Position numbers and translations under genes: made by a program. DNA of 64,000 bases from Megalopta genalis (Eukaryota > Arthropoda > Insecta > Hymenoptera > Halictidae), in the NCBI RefSeq assembly GCF_051020955.1, contig NW_027476827.1, forward strand, positions 62,001 through 126,000, written 5' to 3'. The notes beneath the pieces were generated by a model. That model was given only the letters and a program-made list of their open reading frames with translations, did not search any database and was not told the origin of the DNA. Of this stretch, positions 29,290 to 42,300 are shown in pieces. The first letter of the stretch is position 1; every line of letters starts with the position of its first letter.

Positions 29290-32200
29290 GCTTCAAATGC
29301 TGGCGCAATTAACGAGATAGCTTCAAATCCATGCGAAACACATGATGTAGCTTCAAATCAATGCGATGTAGAAGGTTCAGCTTCAAATCCATCCGGAACA
29401 AATGATTTAGATTCAAATACTTGCGATATAACTGATATAGCTTCAAATGCTGGCGAAATAGACGAGTTAGCATCAAATCCATGCGAAACACATGATGTAG
29501 CTTCAAATCAATACGATGTTGATGGTTCAGTTTCCAATCCACACGAGACAAATGATTTAGCTTCAAATACTTGCGATATAAGTGATATAGTTTCAAATGC
29601 TGCTGAAATAATCGAGTTAGCTTCAAATCCATTCGAAACATATGATGTAGCTTCAAATCAATGCGATGTAGAAGGTTCAGCTTCAAATCCATGCGGAACA
29701 AATGATTTAGTTTCAAATACTTGCGATATAAGTGATATAGCTTCAAATGCTGGCGAAATAAACGAGTTAGCTTCAAATCCACGCGAAACACATGATGTAG
29801 CTTCAAATGTATAAGGTTTAGCTTCAAATCCATGCGAAACAAATTATTTAGCTTCAAATACTTGCGACGTAAGTGATGTAGCTTCATATGCAGGCGAAGC
29901 AAACGAGTTGGCTTCAAATCCATGCGAAACACATGATGTAGCTTCAAATCAATGCGATGTATAAGGTTTAGCTTCAAATCCATGAGAAACAAATGATTTA
30001 TCTTCAAATACTTGCGATATAAATGATATAGCTTCAAATGCTGGCGAAATAAACGAGTTAGCTTCAAATCCATGCGAAACACATGATGTAGCTTCAAATC
30101 AATGCGATGTATAAGGTTTAGCTTCAAATCCATGAGAAACAAATGATTTAGCTTCAAATACTTGCGATATAAATGATATAGCTTCAAATGCTGGCGAAAT
30201 AAACGAGTTAGCTTCAAATCCATGCGAAACACATGATGTAGCTTCAAATCAATGCGATGGTGAAGGTTTAGCTTCAAATCCACGCGAAACACATGATGTA
30301 GCTTCAAATGTATAAGGTTTAGCATCAAATCCATGCGAAACACAAGATGTTACTTCAAATCAATGCGATGTATAAGGTTTACCTTCTACTCCATGCGAAA
30401 CAAATGATTTAGCTTCAAATACTTGCGATATAAGTGATATAGCTTCAAATGCTGGCGAAATAAACGAGTTAGCTTCAAATCCATGCGAAACACATGATGT
30501 AGCTTCAAATCAATGCGATGGTGAAGGTTTAGCTTCAAATCCACGCGAAACAAATGATTTAGCTTCAAATACTTGCGATATAAGTGAATTAGTTTCAAAT
30601 GCTGTCGAAATAAACGAGTTACCTCCATATCCATGCGAAACACATGATGAAGCTTCGAATCCATGCGAAACAAATTATTTAGCTTCAAATACTTGCGATA
30701 TAAGTGATATAGTTTTAAATGCTGGCGAAATAATCGAGTTAGATTCAAATCCATGCGAAACACATGATGTTGCTTCAAATCAATGCGATGTATAAGGTTT
30801 AGCTTCAACTCCATGCGAAACAAATGATTTAGCTTCAAATACTTGCGATATAAGTAATATAGCTGCAAATGCTGGCGAAATACTCGAGTTAGATTCAAAA
30901 ACTAAGCGAAACATATGATGTAGCTTCAAATCAATGCGATGTAGAAGGTTTGCTTCAAATCCAGGCGAAACAAATGATTTAGCTTCAAATACTGGTAAAA
31001 CAAACGAGTAAGCTTCAAATCCATGCGAAACACATGATGTAGCTTCATATCAATGCTATGTATAAGGTTGAGCTTCAAATCCATGCGAAACAAATGATTT
31101 AGCTTCAAATACTTGCGATATAAGTGATATAGTTTCAAATGCTGGCGAAATAATCGAGTTAGCTTCAAATCCATGCGAAACACATGATGTAGCTTAAAAT
31201 CAATGCGATGTAGAAAGATTAGCTTCAAATCCATGCGAAACACATGATGTTTCTTCAAATCTATGCGATGTATAAGGTTTAGCTTCTACTCCATGCGAAA
31301 CAAATGATTTAGTTTCAAATACTTGCGATATAAGTGATATAGCTTCAAATGCTGGCGAAATAAACGAGTTAGCTTCAAATCCACGCGAAACACATGATGT
31401 AGCTTCAAATGTATAAGGTTTAGCTTCAAATCCATGCGAAACAAATTATTTAGCTTCAAATACTTGCGACGTAAGTGATGTAGCTTCATATGCAGGCGAA
31501 GCAAACGAGTTGGCTTCAAATCCATGCGAAACACATGATGTAGCTTCAAATCAATGCGATGTATAAGGTTTAGCTTCAAATCCATGAGAAACAAATGATT
31601 TAGCTTCAAATACTTGCGATATAAATGATATAGCTTCAAATGCTGGCGAAATAAACGAGTTAGCTTCAAATCCATGCGAAACACATGATGTAGCTTCAAA
31701 TCAATGCGATGGTGAAGGTTTAGCTTCAAATCCACGCGAAACACATGATGTAGCTTCAAATGTATAAGGTTTAGCATCAAATCCATGCGAAACACAAGAT
31801 GTAGCTTCAAATCTATGCGATGTAGAAAGATTAGCTTCAAATCCATGCGAAACACATGATGTTACTTCAAATCAATGCGATGTATAAGGTTTACCTTCTA
31901 CTCCATGCGAAACAAATGATTTAGCTTCAAATACTTGCGATATAAGTGATATAGCTTCAAATGCTGGCGAAATAAACGAGTTAGCTTCAAATCCATGCGA
32001 AACACATGATGTAGCTTCAAATCAATGCGATGGTGAAGGTTTAGCTTCAAATCCACGCGAAACAAATGATTTAGCTTCAAATACTTGCGATATAAGTGAA
32101 TTAGTTTCAAATGCTGTCGAAATAAACGAGTTACCTCCATATCCATGCGAAACACATGATGAAGCTTCGAATCCATGCGAAACAAATTATTTAGCTTCAA

Positions 32201-33213
32201 ATACTTGCGATATAAGTAATATAGTTTTAAATGCTGGCGAAATAATCGAGTTAGCTTCAAATCCATGCGAAACACATGATGTTGCATCAAATCAATGCGA
32301 TGTATAAGGTTTAGGTTCAACTCCATGTGAAACAAAAGATTTAGCTTCAAATACTTGCGATATAAGTGATATAGCTTCAAATGCTGGCGAAATAAACGAG
32401 TTAGCTTCAAATCCATGCGAAACACATTATGTAGCTTCAAATCAATGCGTTGTATAAGGTTTAGCTTCAAATCCATGAGAAACAAATGATTTAGCTTCAA
32501 ATACTTGCGATATAAGTGAATTAGTTTCAAATGCTGTCGAAATAAACCAGTTACCTTTATATCCATGGGAAACACATGATGAAGCTTCAAATCCATGCGA
32601 AACAAATTATTTAGCTTCAAATACTTGCGATATAAGTGATATAGTTTTAAATGCTGGCGAAATAATCGAGTTAGATTCAAATCCATGCGAAACACATGAT
32701 GTTGCTTCAAATCAATGCGATGTATAAGGTTTAGCTTCAACTCCATGCGAAACAAATGATTTAGCTTCAAATACTTGCGATATAAGTAATATAGCTGCAA
32801 ATGCTGGCGAAATACTCGAGTTAGATTCAAAAACTAAGCGAAACATATGATGTAGCTTCAAATCAATGCGATGTAGAAGGTTTGCTTCAAATCCAGGCGA
32901 AACAAATGATTTAGCTTCAAATACTGGTAAAACAAACGAGTAAGCTTCAAATCCATGCGAAACACATGATGTAGCTTCATATCAATGCTATGTATAAGGT
33001 TGAGCTTCAAATCCATGCGAAACAAATGATTTAGCTTCAAATACTTGCGATATAAGTGATATAGTTTCAAATGCTGGCGAAATAATCGAGTTAGCTTCAA
33101 ATCCATGCGAAACACATGATGTAGCTTAAAATCAATGCGATGTATAAGGTTTAGCTTCAAATCCAAGCGAAACAAATGATTTAGCTTCAAATACTTGCGA
33201 TATAAGTGACATA
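29290..33213 (+). repeat. ~3.9-kb higher-order repeat, copy 2
   Basis: This copy has the same order of markers as copy 1: GCGCAATTAACG at 29290, 31-bp monomers at 30892 and 32824, and short 21-bp monomers at 29800, 30301, 31402 and 31753. The parts measure 1,602 + 1,932 + 390 bp. The first part is 330 bp shorter than in copy 1, a net loss of 11 monomers. It also gained 150 bp between its first two 21-bp monomers (spacing 501 instead of 351) and lost 60 bp just after the second. The second half shares with copy 1 a rare TACCTTTATATCC variant (about 28628 and 32552) that copy 3 lacks. Confidence 0.9.
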
Positions 33214-36200
33214 GCTTCAAATGCTGGCGCAATTAACGAGATAGCATCAAATCCATGCGAAACACATGATGTAGCTTCAAATCAATGCGATGTAGAAGGT
33301 TCAGCTTCAAATCCATCCGGAACAAATGATTTAGATTCAAATACTTGCGATATAACTGATATAGCTTCAAATGCTGGCGAAATAGACGAGTTAGCATCAA
33401 ATCCATGCGAAACACATGATGTAGCTTCAAATCAATACGATGTTGATGGTTCAGTTTCCAATCCACACGAGACAAATGATTTAGCTTCAAATACTTGCGA
33501 TATAAGTGATATAGTTTCAAATGCTGCTGAAATAATCGAGTTAGCTTCAAATCCATTCGAAACATATGATGTAGCTTCAAATCAATGCGATGTAGAAGGT
33601 TCAGCTTCAAATCCATGCGGAACAAATGATTTAGTTTCAAATACTTGCGATATAAGTGATATAGCTTCAAATGCTGGCGAAATAAACGAGTTAGCTTCAA
33701 ATCCACGCGAAACACATGATGTAGCTTCAAATGTATAAGGTTTAGCTTCAAATCCATGCGAAACAAATTATTTAGCTTCAAATACTTGCGACGTAAGTGA
33801 TGTAGCTTCATATGCAGGCGAAGCAAACGAGTTGGCTTCAAATCCATGCGAAACACATGATGTAGCTTCAAATCAATGCGATGTATAAGGTTTAGCTTCA
33901 AATCCATGAGAAACAAATGATTTAGCTTCAAATACTTGCGATATAAATGATATAGCTTCAAATGCTGGCGAAATAAACGAGTTAGCTTCAAATCCATGCG
34001 AAACACATGATGTAGCTTCAAATCAATGCGATGGTGAAGGTTTAGCTTCAAATCCACGCGAAACACATGATGTAGCTTCAAATGTATAAGGTTTAGCATC
34101 AAATCCATGCGAAACACAAGATGTAGCTTCAAATCTATGCGATGTAGAAAGATTAGCTTCAAATCCATGCGAAACACATGATGTTACTTCAAATCAATGC
34201 GATGTATAAGGTTTACCTTCTACTCCATGCGAAACAAATGATTTAGCTTCAAATACTTGCGATATAAGTGATATAGCTTCAAATGCTGGCGAAATAAACG
34301 AGTTAGCTTCAAATCCATGCGAAACACATGATGTAGCTTCAAATCAATGCGATGGTGAAGGTTTAGCTTCAAATCCACGCGAAACAAATGATTTAGCTTC
34401 AAATACTTGCGATATAAGTGAATTAGTTTCAAATGCTGTCGAAATAAACGAGTTACCTCCATATCCATGCGAAACACATGATGAAGCTTCGAATCCATGC
34501 GAAACAAATTATTTAGCTTCAAATACTTGCGATATAAGTAATATAGTTTTAAATGCTGGCGAAATAATCGAGTTAGCTTCAAATCCATGCGAAACACATG
34601 ATGTTGCATCAAATCAATGCGATGTATAAGGTTTAGGTTCAACTCCATGTGAAACAAAAGATTTAGCTTCAAATACTTGCGATATAAGTGATATAGCTTC
34701 AAATGCTGGCGAAATAAACGAGTTAGCTTCAAATCCATGCGAAACACATGATGTAGCTTCAAATCAATGCGATGGTGAAGGTTTAGCTTCAAATCCACGC
34801 GAAACAAATGATTTAGCTTCAAATACTTGCGATATGTGAATTAGTTTCAAATGCTGTCGAAATAAACCAGTTACCTTCATATCCATGGGAAACACATGAT
34901 GAAGCTTCAAATCCATGCGAAACAAATTATTTAGCTTCAAATACTTGCGATATAAGTGATATAGTTTTAAATGCTGGCGAAATAATCGAGTTAGATTCAA
35001 ATCCATGCGAAACACATGATGTTGCTTCAAATCAATGCGATGTATAAGGTTTAGCTTCAACTCCATGCGAAACAAATGATTTAGCTTCAAATACTTGCGA
35101 TATAAGTAATATAGCTGCAAATGCTGGCGAAATACTCGAGTTAGATTCAAAAACTAAGCGAAACATATGATGTAGCTTCAAATCAATGCGATGTAGAAGG
35201 TTTGCTTCAAATCCAGGCGAAACAAATGATTTAGCTTCAAATACTGGTAAAACAAACGAGTAAGCTTCAAATCCATGCGAAACACATGATGTAGCTTCAT
35301 ATCAATGCTATGTATAAGGTTGAGCTTCAAATCCATGCGAAACAAATGATTTAGCTTCAAATACTTGCGATATAAGTGATATAGTTTCAAATGCTGGCGA
35401 AATAATCGAGTTAGCTTCAAATCCATGCGAAACACATGATGTAGCTTAAAATCAATGCGATGTAGAAAGATTAGCTTCAAATCCATGCGAAACACATGAT
35501 GTTTCTTCAAATCTATGCGATGTATAAGGTTTAGCTTCTACTCCATGCGAAACAAATGATTTAGTTTCAAATACTTGCGATATAAGTGATATAGCTTCAA
35601 ATGCTGGCGAAATAAACGAGTTAGCTTCAAATCCACGCGAAACACATGATGTAGCTTCAAATGTATAAGGTTTAGCTTCAAATCCATGCGAAACAAATTA
35701 TTTAGCTTCAAATACTTGCGACGTAAGTGATGTAGCTTCATATGCAGGCGAAGCAAACGAGTTGGCTTCAAATCCATGCGAAACACATGATGTAGCTTCA
35801 AATCAATGCGATGTATAAGGTTTAGCTTCAAATCCATGAGAAACAAATGATTTAGCTTCAAATACTTGCGATATAAATGATATAGCTTCAAATGCTGGCG
35901 AAATAAACGAGTTTAGCTTCAAATCCATGCGAAACACATGATGTAGCTTCAAATCAATGCGATGGTGAAGGTTTAGCTTCAAATCCACGCGAAACACATG
36001 ATGTAGCTTCAAATGTATAAGGTTTAGCATCAAATCCATGCGAAACACAAGATGTAGCTTCAAATCTATGCGATGTAGAAAGATTAGCTTCAAATCCATG
36101 CGAAACACATGATGTTACTTCAAATCAATGCGATGTATAAGGTTTACCTTCTACTCCATGCGAAACAAATGATTTAGCTTCAAATACTTGCGATATAAGT

Positions 36201-37466
36201 GATATAGCTTCAAATGCTGGCGAAATAAACGAGTTAGCTTCAAATCCATGCGAAACACATGATGTAGCTTCAAATCAATGCGATGGTGAAGGTTTAGCTT
36301 CAAATCCACGCGAAACAAATGATTTAGCTTCAAATACTTGCGATATAAGTGAATTAGTTTCAAATGCTGTCGAAATAAACGAGTTACCTCCATATCCATG
36401 CGAAACACATGATGAAGCTTCGAATCCATGCGAAACAAATTATTTAGCTTCAAATACTTGCGATATAAGTAATATAGTTTTAAATGCTGGCGAAATAATC
36501 GAGTTAGCTTCAAATCCATGCGAAACACATGATGTTGCATCAAATCAATGCGATGTATAAGGTTTAGGTTCAACTCCATGTGAAACAAAAGATTTAGCTT
36601 CAAATACTTGCGATATAAGTGATATAGCTTCAAATGCTGGCGAAATAAACGAGTTAGCTTCAAATCCATGCGAAACACATTATGTAGCTTCAAATCAATG
36701 CGTTGTATAAGGTTTAGCTTCAAATCCATGAGAAACAAATGATTTAGCTTCAAATACTTGCGATATAAGTGAATTAGTTTCAAATGCTGTCGAAATAAAC
36801 CAGTTACCTTCATATCCATGGGAAACACATGATGAAGCTTCAAATCCATGCGAAACAAATTATTTAGCTTCAAATACTTGCGATATAAGTGATATAGTTT
36901 TAAATGCTGGCGAAATAATCGAGTTAGATTCAAATCCATGCGAAACACATGATGTTGCTTCAAATCAATGCGATGTATAAGGTTTAGCTTCAACTCCATG
37001 CGAAACAAATGATTTAGCTTCAAATACTTGCGATATAAGTAATATAGCTGCAAATGCTGGCGAAATACTCGAGTTAGATTCAAAAACTAAGCGAAACATA
37101 TGATGTAGCTTCAAATCAATGCGATGTAGAAGGTTTGCTTCAAATCCAGGCGAAACAAATGATTTAGCTTCAAATACTGGTAAAACAAACGAGTAAGCTT
37201 CAAATCCATGCGAAACACATGATGTAGCTTCATATCAATGCTATGTATAAGGTTGAGCTTCAAATCCATGCGAAACAAATGATTTAGCTTCAAATACTTG
37301 CGATATAAGTGATATAGTTTCAAATGCTGGCGAAATAATCGAGTTAGCTTCAAATCCATGCGAAACACATGATGTAGCTTAAAATCAATGCGATGTAGAA
37401 AGATTAGCTTCAAATCCATGCGAAACACATGATGTTTCTTCAAATCTATGCGATGTATAAGGTTTA
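33214..37466 (+). repeat. ~4.25-kb higher-order repeat, copy 3
   Basis: Markers are at 33214 (GCGCAATTAACG), 35144 and 37077 (31-bp monomer), and 33724, 34075, 35654 and 36006 (21-bp monomers). Parts measure 1,930 + 1,933 + 390 bp. The differences from copy 1 are a 28-bp monomer at 34816 (two bases lost) and one extra base near 35912. At about 37498, where a further copy should carry on, the sequence changes to a T monomer with GATATAATGG, so the regular series ends there. Confidence 0.9.
34816..34843 (+). repeat. 28-bp monomer private to copy 3 of the kilobase repeat
   Basis: The T monomer reads GATATGTGAATTAG where copies 1 and 2 have GATATAAGTGAATTAG, so two bases are missing. It explains why the first part of copy 3 is 1,930 rather than 1,932 bp, and it is a unique tag for that copy. 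A different 28-bp monomer (GATAATTGATATT) lies at 6839. Confidence 0.82.
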
Positions 37467-37470
37467 GCTT

Positions 37471-39357
37471 CTACTCCATGCGAAACAAATGATTTAGCTT
37501 CATATACTTGCGATATAATGGATATAGCTTCAAATGCTGGCGAAATAATCGAGTTACCTTCAAATCCATGCGAAACACATGATGTAGCTTCAAATGTATA
37601 AGGTTTAGTGTCAAATCCATGCGAAACAATTGATTTAGCTTCAAATACTTGCGACGTAAGTGATATAGCTTCAAATGCAGGCGAAACGAACAAGTTAGCT
37701 TCAAATCCATGCGAAACACATGATGTAGATTTAAATACTTGCGATATAAGTGATATAGTTTCAAATGCTGTCGAAATAATCGTGTTTGCATCAAATCCAT
37801 GCGAAACACATGATGTAGCTTCAAATGTATAAGGTTTAGTGTCAAATCCATGCGAAACAAATGATTTAGCTTCAAATTCTTGCGACGTAAGTGATATAGC
37901 TTCAAATGCAGGCGAAACAAACGCATTAGCTTCAAATCCATGCGCATCACATAATTTAGCTTAAAATTCATGCGAAACACATGGTTTAGCTTCAAATTCA
38001 TGCGAAACAAATTATTTAGCTTCAAATACTTGCGACGTAAGTGATGTAGCTTCATATGCAGGCGAAGCAAACGAGTTGGCTTCAAATCCATGCGAAACAC
38101 ATGATGTAGCTTCAAATACTTGCGATATAAGTGATATAGTTTCAAATGCTGTCGAAATAATCGTGTTTGCTTCAAATCCATGCGAAACAAATGATTTGGC
38201 TTCAAATGCTTGCGATATAAGTGATATAGCTTCAAATGCTGGCGAAATAAACGAGTTAGCTTCAAATCCACGCGAAACACATGATGTAGCTTCAAATGTA
38301 TAAGGTTTAGCTTCAAATCCATGCGAAACAAATTATTTAGCTTCAAATACTTGCGACGTAAGTGATGTAGCTTCATATGCAGGCGAAGCAAACGAGTTGG
38401 CTTCAAATCCATGCGAAACACATGATGTAGCTTCAAATCAATGCGATGTATAAGGCTTAGCTTCAAATCCATGAGAAACAAATGATTTAGCTTCAAATAC
38501 TTGCGATATAAGTGATATAGCTTCAAATGCTGGCGAAATAAACGAGTTAGCTTCAAATCCACGCGAAACACATGATGTAGCTTCAAATGTATAAGGTTTA
38601 GCTTCAAATCCATGCGAAACAAATTATTTAGCTTCAAATACTTGCGATATAAGTGATATAGCTTCAAATGCTGGCGAAATAAACGAGTTAGCTTCAAATC
38701 CATGCGAAACAAATGATTTAGCTTCAAATACTGGTAAAACAAACGAGTAAGCTTCAAATCCATGCGAAACACATGATGTAGCTTCATATCAATGCTATGT
38801 ATAAGGTTGAGCTTCAAATCCATGCGAAACAAATGATTTAGCTTCAAATACTTGCGATATAAGTGATATAGTTTCAAATGCTGGCGAAATAATCGAGTTA
38901 GCTTCAAATCCATGCGAAACACATGATGTAGCTTAAAATCAATGCGATGTAGAAAGATTAGCTTCAAATCCATGCGAAACACATGATGTTTCTTCAAATC
39001 TATGCGATGTATAAGGTTTAGCTTCAACTCCATGCGAAACAAAAGATTTAGCTTCAAATACTTGCGATATAACTGATATAGCTTCAAATGCTGGCGAAAT
39101 AAACGAGTTACCTTCAAATCCATGCGAAACACATGATGTAGCTTCAAATCAATACAATGTAGAAAGATTGGTTTCAAATCCATGCGAAACACATGATGTT
39201 GCTTCAAATCAATGCGATGTAGAAGGTTTGGCTTCAAATCCATGCGAAACAAATGATTTAGCTTCAAATACTTGCGATATAAGTGATATAGCTTCAAATG
39301 CTGGCGAAATAAACGAGTTAGCTTCAAATCCATGCGAAACACATGATGTAGCTTCAA
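37471..39357 (-). other. Longest open frame in the window; probably not a gene
   Basis: This is a 628-codon stop-free stretch on the minus strand that opens at TTG, not ATG. Its translation is the minus-strand image of the satellite: ten-residue periods such as MDLKLNHLFR and FRQHLKLYHL, rich in Leu, Lys, Arg and His. I see no signal peptide, domain or non-repeat segment. It ends only because a satellite variant supplies a TAG (GCTTCTACTCC read backwards). Neighbouring higher-order copies with the same monomers are split by stops or frameshifts. I judge it a by-product of a repeat length divisible by three. The confidence is in this reading, not in a gene. Confidence 0.88.
39201..39350 (+). 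repeat. Clean example of the 150-bp five-monomer period
   Basis: These 150 bases hold one near-consensus cycle in the order Q, N, T, A, P, each 30 bp. After the shared GCTTCAAAT the types continue as follows. Q has CAAT then GCGATGTAGAAGG. N has CCAT then GCGAAACAAATGATT. T has ACTT then GCGATATAAGTGATA. A has GCTG then GCGAAATAAACGAG. P has CCAT then GCGAAACACATGATG. The same cyclic order recurs from the first to the last kilobase, with local deletions or duplications of single monomers. This makes the 150-bp cycle the oldest level of higher-order organisation shared by all parts of the window. Confidence 0.93.
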
Positions 39358-42300
39358 ATCAATGCGATGTAGATTATTTAGCTATTCAAGTCCATGCGAA
39401 ACAAATGATTTAGTTTCAAATACTTGCGATATAAGTAATATAGCTTAAAATGCTGGCAAAATAATCGAGTTAGCTTCAAATCCATGCGAAACACATGATG
39501 TTGCTTCAAATCAATGCGATGTAGAAGGTTTAGCTTCAAATCCACGCGAAACAAATGATTTAGCTTCAAATACTCGTCAAACAATCGAGTTAGCTTCAAA
39601 TCCATGCGAAACACATGATGTAGCTTAATATCAATGCGATGTAGAAAGATTAGCTTCAAATCCATGCGACACACATGATGTTGCTTCAAATCAATGCGAT
39701 GTATAAGGTTTAGCTTCAACTCCATGCGAAACAAATGATTTAGCTTGAAATACTTGCGATATAAGTGATATAGCTTCAAATGCTGGCGAAACAAATGAGT
39801 TACCTTCAAATCCATGCGAAACACATTATGTAGCTTCAAATCAATGCGATGTATAAGGTTTAGCTTCAAATCCAAGCGAAACAAATGATTTAGCTTCAAA
39901 TACTTGCGATATAAGTGACATAGCTTCAAATGCTGGCGCAATTAACGAGATAGCTTCAAATCCATGCGAAACACATGATGTAGCTTCAAATCAATGCGAT
40001 GTAGAAGGTTCAGCTTCAAATCCATCCGGTACAAATGATTTAGATTCAAATACTTGCGATATAAGTGATATAGCTTCAAATGCTTGCGATATAGACGAGT
40101 TAGCATCAAATCCATGCGAAACACATGATGTAGCTTCAAATCAATACGATGTTGATGGTTCAGTTTCCAATCCACGCGAGACAAATGATTTAGCTTCAAA
40201 TACTTGCGATATAAGTGACATAGCTTCAAATGCTGGCGCAATTAACGAGATAGCTTCATATCCCTGCGAAACACATGATGTAGCTTCAAATCAATGCGAT
40301 GTAGAAGGTTTGGCTTCAAATCCATGCGAGACAAATAATTTGGCTTCAAATGCTTGCGATATAAGTGATATAGCTTCAAATGCTGGCGAAATAATCGAGT
40401 TAGCTTCAAATCCATGCGAAACACATGATGTAGCTTAATATCAATGCGATGTAGAAAGATTAGCTTCAAATCCATGCGAAACACATGATGTTGCTTCAAA
40501 TCAATGCGATGTATAAGGTTTAGCTTCAACTCCATGCGAAAAAAATGATTTAGCTTCAAATACTTGCGATATAAGTGATATAGTTTCAAATGCTGGCGAA
40601 ATAATCGAGTTAGCTTCAAATCCATGCGAAACACATGATGTTGCTTCAAATCAATGCGATGTATAAGGTTTAGTTTGAACTCCATGCGAAACAAATGATT
40701 TAGCTTCAAATACTTGCGATATAAGTGATATAGCTTCAAATGCTGGCGAAATAATCGAGTTAGCTTCAAATCCATGCGAAACACATGATGTAGCTTCAAA
40801 TCAATGCGATGTAGAAAGATTAGCTTCAAATCCATGCGAAACACACGATGTTGCTTCAAATCAATGCGTTGTATAAGGTTTAGCTTCAACTCCATGCGAA
40901 ACAAATGATTTAGCTTGAAATACTTGCGATATAAGTGATATAGCTTTAAATGTTGGCGAAAAAAATGAGTTACCTTCAAATCCATGCGAAACACATTATG
41001 TAGCTTCAAATCAATGCGATGTATAAGGTTTAGCTTCAAATCCATCGAAACAAATGATTTAGCTTCAAATACTTGCGATATAAGTGACATAGCTTCAAAT
41101 GCTGGCGCAATTAACGAGATGGCTTCAAATCCATGCGAAACACATGATGTAGCTTCAAATCAATGCGATGTAGAAGGTGCAGCTTCAAATCCATCCGGAA
41201 CAAATGATTTAGATTCAAATACTTGCGATATAAGTGATATAGCTTCAAATGCTGGCGAAATAGACGAGTTAGCATCAAATCCATGCGAAACACATGATGT
41301 AGCTTCAAATCAATACGATGTTGATGGTTCAGTTTCCAATCCACGCGAGACAAATGATTTAGCTTCAAATACTTGCGATATAAGTGATATAGTTTCAAAT
41401 GCTGCTGAAATAATCGAGTTAGCTTCAAATCCATTCGAAACATATGATGTAGCTTCAAATCAATGCGATGTAGAAGGTTCAGCTTCAAATCCATGCAGAA
41501 CAAATGATTTAGTTACAAATACTTGCGATATAAGTGATATAGCTTCAAATGCTGGCGAAATAAACGAGTTAACTTCAAATCCACGCGAAACACATGATGT
41601 AACTTCAAATGTATAAGGTTTAGCTTCAAATCCATGCGAAACAAATTATTTAGCTTCAAATACTTTCGACGTAAGTGATGTAGCTTCATATGCAGGCGAA
41701 GCAAACGAGTTGGCTTCAAATCCATGCGAAACACATGATGTAGCTTCAAATCAATGCGATGTATAAGGTTTAGCTTCAAATCCATGAGAAACAAATGATT
41801 TAGCTTCAAATACTTGCGTTATAAGTGATATAGCTTCAAATGCTGGCGAAATAAACGAGTTAGGTTCAAATCCACGCGAAACACATGATGTAGCTTCAAA
41901 TGTATAAGGTTTAGCATCAAATCCATGCGAAGCACATGATGTAGCTTCAAATCTATGCGATGTAGAAAGGTTAGCTTCAAATCCATGCGAAACACATGAT
42001 GTTACTTCAAATCAATGCGATGTAGAAGGTTTAGCTTCAAATCCACGCGAAACAAATGATTTAGCTTCAAATACTCGTCAAACAATCGAGTTAGCTTCAA
42101 ATCCATGCGAAACACATGATGTAGCTTAATATCAATGCGATGTAGAAAGATTAGCTTCAAATCCATGCGAAACACATGATGTTGCTTCAAATCAATGCGA
42201 TATATAAGGTTTAGCTTCAACTCCATGCGAAAAAAATGATTTAGCTTCAAATACTTGCGATATAAGTGATATAGTTTCAAATGCTGGCGATATAATCGTG

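Noticed and set aside
30892..32830. The repeated 310-codon minus-strand frames near 28, 32 and 37 kb as a gene family
   Set aside because: They are the same segment of the kilobase repeat seen three times. Their ends are set by satellite variants, and related segments elsewhere (26042-26944, 30386-30898) differ in length by whole monomers.
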